Origin: Planctomycetaceae bacterium
GTDB lineage: Bacteria > Planctomycetota > Planctomycetia > Planctomycetales > Planctomycetaceae
Assembly: GCA_002722955.1 (NCBI GenBank)
Contig: PBMZ01000096.1
Location: 1 to 36,807, forward strand
Direction of reading: 5' to 3'
DNA: 36,807 bases
Shown here: positions 16,376 to 22,821 of the stretch, one piece after another
Numbering within the stretch: position 1 is the stretch's first letter
Layout: each line of letters begins with the position of its first letter
The notes under the pieces: model-generated
Database searches by the model: none
What the model was told of the DNA's origin: nothing
What the model saw: the letters and a program-made list of their open reading frames with translations, nothing else
Position numbers and translations under genes: made by a program

Positions 16376-16825
16376 CTACCCATCATCGGAAAGCCAATCC
16401 ATCGCTAAGTCATCATCATCCAACTTGGGCCGGCCCGGCGGAACTTGAGGCCGATTAGGCTGGCGACGCTCCAACCCAGCTTTCTCCAGCAAGCTGCGAG
16501 CGAAGGGATCTTCGTCGATGTCCGGCGGTGGGCCTTCCGAAGTGGGTGTATAGAGGATCTCGTATCGATGCTTTGCGACGGAAAGAATATCTCCCGGCAG
16601 CAACCACTTGTTTTCGCAACGCTCGTTGTTGACCTTGACCCCATTGCGGCTGTTCATGTCACGAACATACCAGTAACCGTTGACCAACTCTAACTCACAA
16701 TGGTGCGATGACACGTTAGGAAAGCGCAACGCGATATCGCAGCGGCTTCGACGGCCAATCAGCAATTTCGCCTTCAAAAGCGGAATGGGATCGCCCCCTC
16801 CACAGGGCACCAACTCTCCAAGCAT
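16376..16825 (-). CDS. FHA-domain phosphothreonine-binding protein
   Basis: 149 residues. The first ~95 residues are a forkhead-associated domain with LIGRRSRCDIAL, NVSSHHCELEL and the MNSRNGVKVNNERC loop. The conserved Gly-Arg, Ser-x-x-His and Asn-Gly positions needed for phosphothreonine binding are present. A charged, proline-containing tail follows (about 100-149, DIDEDPFARSLLEKAG, ending DDDDLAMDWLSDDG) with no known domain. It is cytoplasmic, as it has no signal. It presumably docks a phosphoprotein made by one of the many planctomycete Ser/Thr kinases; the partner is not visible here. It sits immediately upstream of rsgA. Confidence 0.9.
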   Translation of the reverse strand: MLGELVPCGGGDPIPLLKAKLLIGRRSRCDIALRFPNVSSHHCELELVNGYWYVRDMNSRNGVKVNNERCENKWLLPGDILSVAKHRYEILYTPTSEGPPPDIDEDPFARSLLEKAGLERRQPNRPQVPPGRPKLDDDDLAMDWLSDDG

Positions 16826-17040
16826 TCAAGTTTCCAAAGCAGCAATTTATGTAAAAGGACACCGGTCAACCGAGTTGGTCGAAACAAATGGCCCATAAAG
16901 AAGGGGATTGCGTTGGCCGCGTGAATATCTACTGTATTGAGACAATCGAAGTACGTCAAATCGTACTTTCAGCCGATGAACGCGAATTCACAATTTCGAT
17001 TGATACGTCTTACGTCCGTAGACCCAATTTCGTGGGATTT

Positions 17041-17204
17041 TTCGGTTTACGTCGACACTAACGCCTACTTGGCTGTTTCGTTTCACCCGTAGCCGCAGGC
17101 GAGGTCTTCTCACACGGTTCCTCGCCTTCGGCTACGAATTAAACAACGGTTACAGCATCACGACGGACACTTCGACTTCGTGTATCAAATGCCCGTAAAC
17201 CGAA
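17041..17204. repeat. Perfect 11-bp inverted repeats enclosing a palindrome
   Basis: TTCGGTTTACG at 17041-17051 is matched by its exact reverse complement at 17194-17204. The 164-bp interval encloses the REP-like palindrome at 17089-17135. No target-site duplication is obvious and no ORF lies inside. It could be a MITE-like relic or a chance pair. Confidence 0.4.
17079..17143. repeat. REP-like palindrome, copy 1
   Basis: GTAGCCGCAGGCGAGG (17089-17104) pairs with CCTCGCCTTCGGCTAC (17120-17135), with one mismatch, around a 15-base loop. Remnants of the outer GTTT...AAAC arms are at 17079 and 17143. It is the same element as at 31723-31787. Confidence 0.75.
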
Positions 17205-17227
17205 CCGGAATCGTCAGCGGCCCTCTT

Positions 17228-17233
17228 TATGAT
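17228..17233 (+). promoter_or_regulatory. Possible -10 box of rnpB
   Basis: TATGAT lies about 8 bases before the expected transcript start near 17241-17248. No good -35 match is found 17 bp upstream, so support is weak. Confidence 0.3.
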
Positions 17234-17247
17234 TACAATGCAAGTGT

Positions 17248-17688
17248 CAAAGAGGGCTAAGCGATCGCTGCTCGTTTTGCGAGCAGAGGAAAGTCCGGGC
17301 TCCACAGGACAAGGTGGTGGGTAACACCCACCGTCCGCGAGGACAGGGAAAGTGCCACAGAGAACAGACCGCCGGAAGTAGGCGGTAGGTAGTTGGGCTG
17401 AAGCCAGTAGGTTTTCTCGATCTTCAGGCTACAGCCTAACTACCTACCGTCTATTCCGGTAAGGGTGAAACGGTGAGGTAAGAGCTCACCAGCAGATCGG
17501 GTGACCGGTTTGGCTAGGTAAACCCCACCTGGAGCAAGACCAAGCAGGAAGTCGCGTGAACGGTTCGCCGTCCACCGCGGAGCTGTTCGTTCCGTTTGGC
17601 TTTCGGGTAGGTTGCACGAGGCGGCGAGCAATCGTCGTCCTAGATAAATGATCGCTCTCGACATAACCCGGCTTATTGGCCCTCTTTG
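17248..17688 (+). ncRNA. rnpB: RNase P RNA, bacterial type A
   Basis: The catalytic RNA of RNase P, which matures tRNA 5' ends. Helix P1 is formed by CAAAGAGGGC at the 5' end and GCCCTCTTTG at the 3' end. The universal P4 region GAGGAAAGTCCGGGCTCC is at 17286-17303, followed by ACAGAGAACAGACCGCC and, near the 3' end, TAGATAAATGATCGCTC with ACATAACCCGGCTTATTGG. The GGTGAGGTAAGAGCTCACC element resembles the P15/L15 region. A long P12-type hairpin is visible at about 17384-17448 (GGTAGGTAGTTGGGCTGAAG paired with CTTCAGGCTACAGCCTAACT). Length is about 441 nt. A T-tract follows at 17690-17696, so P1 plus T-tract may help termination. Confidence 0.96.
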
Positions 17689-17774
17689 ATTTTTTTGATC
17701 CAATTCATGGTCTTACGCGTTGTTGCCAATCTCTCACAATTAACGACGACACTTCAATCTTACGAGGAATCGAC

Positions 17775-18194
17775 GTGGCAGAAGACAACTTTTCCGACTC
17801 GGAATTGATCGCGTACTTGGACGAGATGTTGCCCTCCGAGAAGATGGTGGAGCTAGAGCAATCGTTGCGAGACTCGGATTCCATGCGTCAACGTCTCTCG
17901 CGAATCGCTCAACGTCGAGACCACGGTGTGCACTCCGTGGGAGAGATCTGGCGCCGCCAACGACTCAGTTGCCCCGATCGAGAAAAACTCGGCAGCTATT
18001 TGCTCGACGTCCTCCCCGCCGACCACCGGGAATACATCGAGTTTCACTTGTACACGGTCGGTTGCCGCTTGTGTAACGCCAACTTAAACGACCTCGAGCA
18101 ATCCGTAAAAGCAACCCCCGAAGCCCAACGCCGCCGCCGAAAATTCTTCCAATCCTCGGCCGGATATTTGAGTCAAATGGGCCATTCAGAATAG
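17775..18194 (+). CDS. Small conserved planctomycete-type protein, anti-sigma/zinc-finger-like, function unknown
   Basis: 139 residues from GTG at 17775. The start is chosen because GAGGA (17764-17768) lies six bases upstream and any longer reading would run into rnpB. The N-terminal ~55 residues (FSDSELIAYLDEMLPSEKM...LEQSLRDSDSMRQRL) resemble the helical start of anti-sigma-factor-type proteins. The middle has a Cys (LSCPDREKLGSYLLDVLPAD), then EYIEFHLYTVGCRLCNANL with a C-x2-C. The E-x4-H-x4-C-x2-C spacing could bind a metal, as in zinc-finger anti-sigma factors. No membrane segment and no adjacent sigma factor are present. It is separated from rnpB by 86 bp and ends at a strong terminator, so it may be transcribed with or just after rnpB. 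Function is not known to me. Confidence 0.8.
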   Translation: MAEDNFSDSELIAYLDEMLPSEKMVELEQSLRDSDSMRQRLSRIAQRRDHGVHSVGEIWRRQRLSCPDREKLGSYLLDVLPADHREYIEFHLYTVGCRLCNANLNDLEQSVKATPEAQRRRRKFFQSSAGYLSQMGHSE

Positions 18195-18211
18195 TCGAAG
18201 CGTACACGCTA

Positions 18212-18248
18212 GAAGCCCGGCTTTTCGAAAAAGCCGGGCTTCTTCTTT
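18212..18248. terminator. Strong bidirectional hairpin terminator
   Basis: GAAGCCCGGCTTTTC (18212-18226) pairs with GAAAAAGCCGGGCTTC (18227-18242), with a single bulged A, and is followed by TTCTTT. The A-run in the stem serves the opposite strand. It separates the convergent genes ending at 18194 and 18284. Confidence 0.85.
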
Positions 18249-18283
18249 GCAGCGTAATCAACGCGACTCCATCAAATCTGTCT

Positions 18284-18670
18284 TTACCCTGCGTAGCTGC
18301 TCTGCTGAAAGAAACAGCATCGCCAGCCACCCTCTTGACGACGCCAAATAGAAGTTGTCCAGCGATCTTTCGGATCGATCTCAACTCCTCGGCAGCGACC
18401 GATCAGTGTCAGGTGGTAACTTAACAAGACAACATCGTCACCAAGCGGCCGGATGAATTCGGACTCGATCGTGTACGCTTCAATTTCGTCAACCTGAGGC
18501 GACTGGCTGACAACATCCGACTTGAGGACTCGCTCACCATCAAGCCTGATCTCGACGTAATCGTCCGAGAACAGATCAGCTAAAGTCTCTGCATCCTTCT
18601 CGATGACGGCTTGCCACACACGATGCTCATAGCAAAGAACATCGTTCAATAAACCATCATCTCGGCTCAT
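18284..18670 (-). CDS. DUF4440 / SnoaL-like (NTF2-fold) protein
   Basis: 128 residues, one cone-shaped alpha/beta NTF2-like domain. The N-terminal helix (LLNDVLCYEHRVWQAVIEKDAETLADLFSDD), the strand YVEIRLDGERVLKSDVV and the C-terminal pair RWTTSIWRRQEGGWRCCFFQQS match the DUF4440 pattern. Such proteins bind or isomerise small molecules or serve as dimeric accessory domains; this one has no identifiable active-site set. It is cytoplasmic. It lies 16 bp downstream of the sugar isomerase-like gene on the same strand, so the two probably share a transcript that ends at the 18212 terminator. Confidence 0.85.
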   Translation of the reverse strand: MSRDDGLLNDVLCYEHRVWQAVIEKDAETLADLFSDDYVEIRLDGERVLKSDVVSQSPQVDEIEAYTIESEFIRPLGDDVVLLSYHLTLIGRCRGVEIDPKDRWTTSIWRRQEGGWRCCFFQQSSYAG

Positions 18671-18686
18671 GGGTCACCTGGCGCAT

Positions 18687-19502
18687 TCATGAGCCTTCGA
18701 CAACTTCGCGCATTTTATCAAGCCCGGTGATGGCCACTTTCAGCGGATCCATGCCCCAGAGATCTCGACGGAAGACCTCCAACGAGATCCAGCGGCGATA
18801 ACCGGTCGACTTGAGCAACTGGACGTATTGCTTCAGATCGTAGATGCCATCCCCGGGTAATACACGGTCTGGGTCCAGTTGAAAGCGGCGGGGCGGATGC
18901 GCTGGTGCATCGTTGAAGTGCGATATCGAAATTTGCTCGGCCGAGATCTGATCGATCTCCTCCATGTCACCGCCACCGAGAAAACAGTGGAACGGATCAA
19001 GCACAATTGTCCCGCCATCTTCACCGCAGTTGCTGATGATTTCCAACGCGTCGTTCACACTGTTGATGTCTTGAGCAAAGCCAAGGTACTCCATCGACGG
19101 CCGCACACCGAATTCTCGACCGAGTGCTAACAGCTTTCCGTATTGAGCTGCGGCAGTCTTCATGTCGACGGCTCCCAACGGCGGTCCGGCAATCACATAC
19201 GGAATCCCCAATTCGGCCGTTTGATTCATTCGTCGCTTGACTTCATCCATGCACCGATCGTGAACGTCGCCGGTGGTACCCAGCCACCCTTTGATCATGA
19301 TCGTCGTGGGTGCTTCGAGCCCGCGGTCATCCAACGCCTTCCGGATGTCGGCAAGCTGCCCACCGGTCGCCAAGTAATCGTCGATATCATCGTGCCAAAG
19401 TTCGATCGCCGAGTAACCCGCTTGGGCGGCGACTTCAATCTTGTCTAAGATCGGCGCCAGCCGAATCGTGCTCGAATTCAAACAGTACGCAAGGTCTGCC
19501 AT
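18687..19502 (-). CDS. Sugar phosphate isomerase/epimerase-like TIM-barrel protein
   Basis: About 271 residues of the AP-endonuclease-2/xylose-isomerase-like TIM-barrel family. Metal-site stretches are SMEYLGF (Glu), VLDPFHCF (Asp and His), ISHFND (His and Asp) and WISLEVF (Glu), in the order usual for the family. MADLAYCLNSSTIR is the typical strand-one start, so the ATG at 19502 is preferred; a GTG at 19523 and an ATG at 19517 are also in frame. Members act as sugar or inositol isomerases, epimerases or dehydratases. The substrate is not readable from the sequence. It is upstream of and close to the DUF4440 gene. Confidence 0.88.
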   Translation of the reverse strand: MADLAYCLNSSTIRLAPILDKIEVAAQAGYSAIELWHDDIDDYLATGGQLADIRKALDDRGLEAPTTIMIKGWLGTTGDVHDRCMDEVKRRMNQTAELGIPYVIAGPPLGAVDMKTAAAQYGKLLALGREFGVRPSMEYLGFAQDINSVNDALEIISNCGEDGGTIVLDPFHCFLGGGDMEEIDQISAEQISISHFNDAPAHPPRRFQLDPDRVLPGDGIYDLKQYVQLLKSTGYRRWISLEVFRRDLWGMDPLKVAITGLDKMREVVEGS

Positions 19503-19618
19503 CTTTACATGTCCCATTACCACGAATAATCAACTGGACCCGCCCAGATCGGCTATTATATCTTTTAGGTGTCATGACAAATACTCTCAAGAAGTTACAG
19601 TGAGGGAGACACAGAAGA

Positions 19619-19990
19619 TTGTACGCCAATCATATTTTCACACGATGGCTCAAGATTCTGATCCTTGGATTTTTTCTTGGTGTCATCGTCGGGATGATCG
19701 GTTGCGTGACGTGTCTTGAGATTACGTGCAGTTACATGCAACAGGATACAGGAAAGGAGTTCTTCAAAGTCGGCCCAGAGACTCTCCTACGGCCCGCTGC
19801 CCTAGTTTTCGGACCGATTGCAGGAGCCATCGTTGGTGGAACATTGGGGCTCTATCAGATTTCCACAAAGCATCGGCAGCGCGTCAAATTCTTCCTGTTG
19901 CTACCAGAGCTTCTGGTAGTGGTCTTGGTCGTCGGCATTGTTTGGATTCAGCTACGCCAAACATATTATGGCTACCTTTTTTTCTGGTAG
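19619..19990 (+). CDS. Membrane protein, 5'-truncated paralogue of the next gene
   Basis: 123 residues from a TTG. Three hydrophobic segments are visible (about 11-31, 59-79, 90-110). The whole sequence aligns by eye with the second half of the next gene: YANHIFTRWLKILILGFF against YANHVFQRRLKIVIVGAA, then AALVFGPIAGAIVGGTLG against FALVFGSISGAVVGATLA. The first half of the paralogue is missing. An ATG at 19574 lies in the same frame but is cut off by TGA at 19601-19603 after nine codons. It is therefore either a decayed tandem duplicate or a gene starting at a weak TTG. No known family was recognised. Confidence 0.55.
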   Translation: MYANHIFTRWLKILILGFFLGVIVGMIGCVTCLEITCSYMQQDTGKEFFKVGPETLLRPAALVFGPIAGAIVGGTLGLYQISTKHRQRVKFFLLLPELLVVVLVVGIVWIQLRQTYYGYLFFW

Positions 19991-20570
19991 GCAAAAGGTA
20001 TCGTCACTATTGAGCAGCAATGTTACACAAATCGATGAGACGCGGAGGCAGCAGCCAACAATAGGCGCCGTCGTAGGCTTTATCCTTGGATTTGTCTTGA
20101 CGATCTTCTTCGTGCCCAGTGATCCGCGAGAAGTTTCTTGGTCCGTTCAGCGTGTTTGGATCACGTCACTTTCGTCCGGGGCGAGCTTTAGCATTACATG
20201 CTGGTTGATTGGACGATATGCAAATCATGTCTTTCAACGACGGTTGAAAATTGTGATCGTTGGAGCGGCAGTTGGCACTGTCGCCGGTCTGATTGCTTGT
20301 GTGGAATTCGTCGAAGCCTCCTGCGCGGCGATGATGCAGGCTTCCGGAGCGGAATTCATCATGCGAAATCCGCCCAATGAATTCCGCTCATTTGCCCTCG
20401 TTTTTGGCTCGATTTCGGGTGCAGTCGTTGGGGCAACTCTCGCAGCTTGTTATGTGTGGTCAGCCCGGTGGTGGCGATTTGTCGCTTACTTATTGCTGCC
20501 AGAAGTCACCTGCATCATTTGCATCGCGTCTTATCTTTGGGATGAGATGGCAAAGCGTTGCTACGGATGA
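19968..20570 (+). CDS. Multi-pass membrane protein of unknown function
   Basis: 200 residues from the ATG at 19968 (a TTG at 19938 would add ten). After a polar N-terminus come hydrophobic segments at about 37-55, 75-91, 102-122, 142-160 and 169-185. Small, Gly/Ala-rich helices such as IGAVVGFILGF and GSISGAVVGATLAA suggest tightly packed helices. The segment from GRYANHVF onward is duplicated in the preceding gene, whose last 23 bases this gene overlaps, so a tandem duplication with translational coupling is likely. No domain name could be assigned. It converges with the sensor kinase gene, four bases away. Confidence 0.7.
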   Translation: MATFFSGRQKVSSLLSSNVTQIDETRRQQPTIGAVVGFILGFVLTIFFVPSDPREVSWSVQRVWITSLSSGASFSITCWLIGRYANHVFQRRLKIVIVGAAVGTVAGLIACVEFVEASCAAMMQASGAEFIMRNPPNEFRSFALVFGSISGAVVGATLAACYVWSARWWRFVAYLLLPEVTCIICIASYLWDEMAKRCYG

Positions 20571-20574
20571 TGAC

Positions 20575-22314
20575 TCATCTGCTTTCGGCGCGTTGCGGCA
20601 GTAAACCCAACTCTTCGTTCTGGCGGCGATTGATACCGACCAGTTCCGATTCGATCTCTTCGTCAAGATGCTCGGTCTCTTCCAAGTAGACCGGCACACG
20701 AACCGTGAACGTGCTGCCTTTGCCAAATTCGCTGACCAGCAAGACCTCGCCGCCAAGCAACTTGCAGAGTTCCTTGACGATCGAAAGGCCCAGGCCCGTG
20801 CCTTCGTATTGCCGCGTCATCGCGTCTCTTTGACCGGGCGTCGAGCGGCCTTGGCGGAACTTTTCGAAGATCGCCTCTTGATCTTCTAGTGGGATGCCAA
20901 CACCTGTGTCCTCGACAATGACATTCACTGTTTCGGCGTCGTGCAAGGATGCTCGAACGGAAACTCGACCGCCTTCCGGTGTGAACTTGATAGCGTTCGA
21001 AAGCAGGTTGTTCAAGATTTGTTGAAACTTGCCAGCGTCCTGAGTCAGTGGCGGAATGCCATCCGTACAAGCACACGTCATCTCGATGTTTTTCTTCTCG
21101 GCCAACGGGATTAGCGTGCCGACCTGCCGTTCGATCAAATCATCGATCTTGAATTCGACAATGTGCAATTCCACCTTGCCGCTTTCGATCTTGGCCAAGT
21201 CCAAGATGTCGTTGATCAAGGTCATCAGATTCTTGCCGGATGTCTGAATGTTCCACACGTACCGAGATTGCTTGTCGGTCAGATTCTCCGCGTTACTCAG
21301 CACATCACTGAATCCAAGAATACTGTTCAGCGGAGTTCGCAATTCGTGGCTCATGGTGGCCAAGAACTCGTTCTTCAGATTATTCAATTCATAGAGCCGC
21401 AAGTTCACGTGAGCCAACTCGTCGACTTTACCGTCCAGGTCAGTGTTGAGTTCTCGCAGTTCTTCCTGCACCGTAACAAGGTGCCGCAACATGCGATTGA
21501 AGGCATGGCTAAGTTCCTCGAACTCGTCCCCCGTCCGGATGTCGGCACGCATGTCCAAATTGCCGTGAGCGATCGCGTCGCTGACCTTTTTCAAGTGCAA
21601 AACAGGCTTAGTGATCACATATCGAATTACGAGATATATGGCGACTAGACTCAAGACAACCTTCATCATCTCCGCTGTGATCACCAAAGCGTTCATGCTG
21701 TGCAAGGCTTCCTCAGTACTCTCGCGTGGCAAGATGATTCGCACGACTCCGATCAACTCGCCCTCTTCGACCGGGACGATTTTGAATTCATTATCAACGG
21801 TCGTCTTACGACTGCTGTGATAGTGACAGCCGATGCACGTTTCGGATGCTTGGATGGCTCCGTAAAAGTAATAAAAGCCCTCGATGGGGGCATCGTGAAT
21901 AACGTCGGACTTGCCATCTGGAAGCAAACCGATCAATTCGTCCAAAGCTTCGTAGGCGTCCTGGTCGGGCGGCCGCTTCTCGGCCTCGGTGTGCGATGGA
22001 TCGGCGCTGAACAAGCTCCACTGATATTCTCGCAGATCTTCCGGCTTCAATGACGATGCCAGTTCGTCGATCAGCTCGGTAACCTTTTGGTTCTCATCGG
22101 TCTCAGCGGTCTTCCAGTGTTTCTCAAGAATAATAGGGGCCAACAACAAACGCCCCGTTTGTCGATTCCTCTCGCCCACCAACTCAGCACTTTGTTGCCA
22201 ATATAAGAGAATCGTGATCACGGCCAACACAACCAATCCGAAACCAAACAGGATCAGACACTTCACTTCGAAGTTCGTCTCGCCAATCCAACGTTTCAGA
22301 GTGCGGTAGGACAT
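20575..22314 (-). CDS. Sensor histidine kinase with periplasmic haem-binding DUF3365 domain
   Basis: 579 residues from the ATG at 22314; a TTG at 22338 would add eight. Membrane segment 1 is about 17-37. The periplasmic DUF3365 (Tll0287-like) domain spans about 45-200 and contains CIGCH (160-164), a c-type haem attachment motif. Membrane segment 2 is about 212-234, followed by HAMP (about 235-285), a short coiled coil, HisKA with MSHELRTPLN (phosphoacceptor His323) and HATPase_c (N-box NLLSNAIKF, G1 DTGVGIP, F-box FEKF, G2 GTGLGLSIV). All kinase boxes look intact. It probably senses redox state or a small gas ligand through haem. No response regulator is adjacent, so it is an orphan kinase in this window. 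Confidence 0.93.
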   Translation of the reverse strand: MSYRTLKRWIGETNFEVKCLILFGFGLVVLAVITILLYWQQSAELVGERNRQTGRLLLAPIILEKHWKTAETDENQKVTELIDELASSLKPEDLREYQWSLFSADPSHTEAEKRPPDQDAYEALDELIGLLPDGKSDVIHDAPIEGFYYFYGAIQASETCIGCHYHSSRKTTVDNEFKIVPVEEGELIGVVRIILPRESTEEALHSMNALVITAEMMKVVLSLVAIYLVIRYVITKPVLHLKKVSDAIAHGNLDMRADIRTGDEFEELSHAFNRMLRHLVTVQEELRELNTDLDGKVDELAHVNLRLYELNNLKNEFLATMSHELRTPLNSILGFSDVLSNAENLTDKQSRYVWNIQTSGKNLMTLINDILDLAKIESGKVELHIVEFKIDDLIERQVGTLIPLAEKKNIEMTCACTDGIPPLTQDAGKFQQILNNLLSNAIKFTPEGGRVSVRASLHDAETVNVIVEDTGVGIPLEDQEAIFEKFRQGRSTPGQRDAMTRQYEGTGLGLSIVKELCKLLGGEVLLVSEFGKGSTFTVRVPVYLEETEHLDEEIESELVGINRRQNEELGLLPQRAESR

Positions 22315-22321
22315 ACGCGGT

Positions 22322-22529
22322 GAATGACCAATAACCAAGTTCCAATGACCAAATGATGAGATGCCCCGTGGGGGCTGATTGATAATAACTTAGTTTGCCG
22401 ACGAAGTCAGCACGAGTGGCCGGAATGTAACGGTTATGCGTGTTTGTCAGTTCGTAGTGGTCTTCAATTGAGGGACTCTGCCACTATTCCATGCCAATGG
22501 TCATTGGTCATTGCGTACTTGGTCATTCC
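22322..22529. repeat. CCAATGACC-type inverted repeats in spacer
   Basis: AATGACCAATAACCAAG with CCAATGACCAAATG (22323-22354) recurs in inverted form as CCAATGGTCATTGGTCATTG and CTTGGTCATTCC (22494-22529). A small GCCCC-GTG-GGGGC hairpin lies at 22363-22375. The region up to about 22820 shows no recognisable protein signature and is treated as non-coding. Confidence 0.5.
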
Positions 22530-22821
22530 AAACTTGGCAGCAGGACCCGCATCAGCACTTCAACCGACATTGATTGGACCGACCCGACTAAAACGCACAG
22601 CTGACACGTGCGTCACCACCGTCGGGCTGCAATCGATACAGCCTGCACGTTTGATCCAAGTGGCTTGGCATGAAGACTTCGAAGCTCGATTTGCTGAACC
22701 GTTCTTGCTGTCTCTGACGATCTTGCCAAATGCAGTAACTGCTATTGCCACATCGTTTTCAGCGATTGGTCTCACAGCAAGTGTCTTACCCACCCTGTCG
22801 AATGAACTCGTTTCAAGCAAT

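Larger units (their letters stand above)
16826..17247. other. 422-bp repeat-bearing spacer upstream of rnpB
   Basis: No gene or tRNA is seen. It should contain the promoter of the FHA-rsgA pair near 16826-16960 and the rnpB promoter near its right end. The middle holds two nested inverted repeats, listed separately. Confidence 0.6.

Noticed and set aside
17440..17703. Open frames across the RNase P RNA, including one running into the downstream gene from 17676.
   Set aside because: They overlap conserved rnpB structure, and the downstream gene has a good GTG with a Shine-Dalgarno site at 17775.
22444..22821. Upstream extension of the phosphodiesterase frame from a TTG.
   Set aside because: No ATG, no domain, and it covers inverted repeats; the lipoprotein signal lies further downstream.
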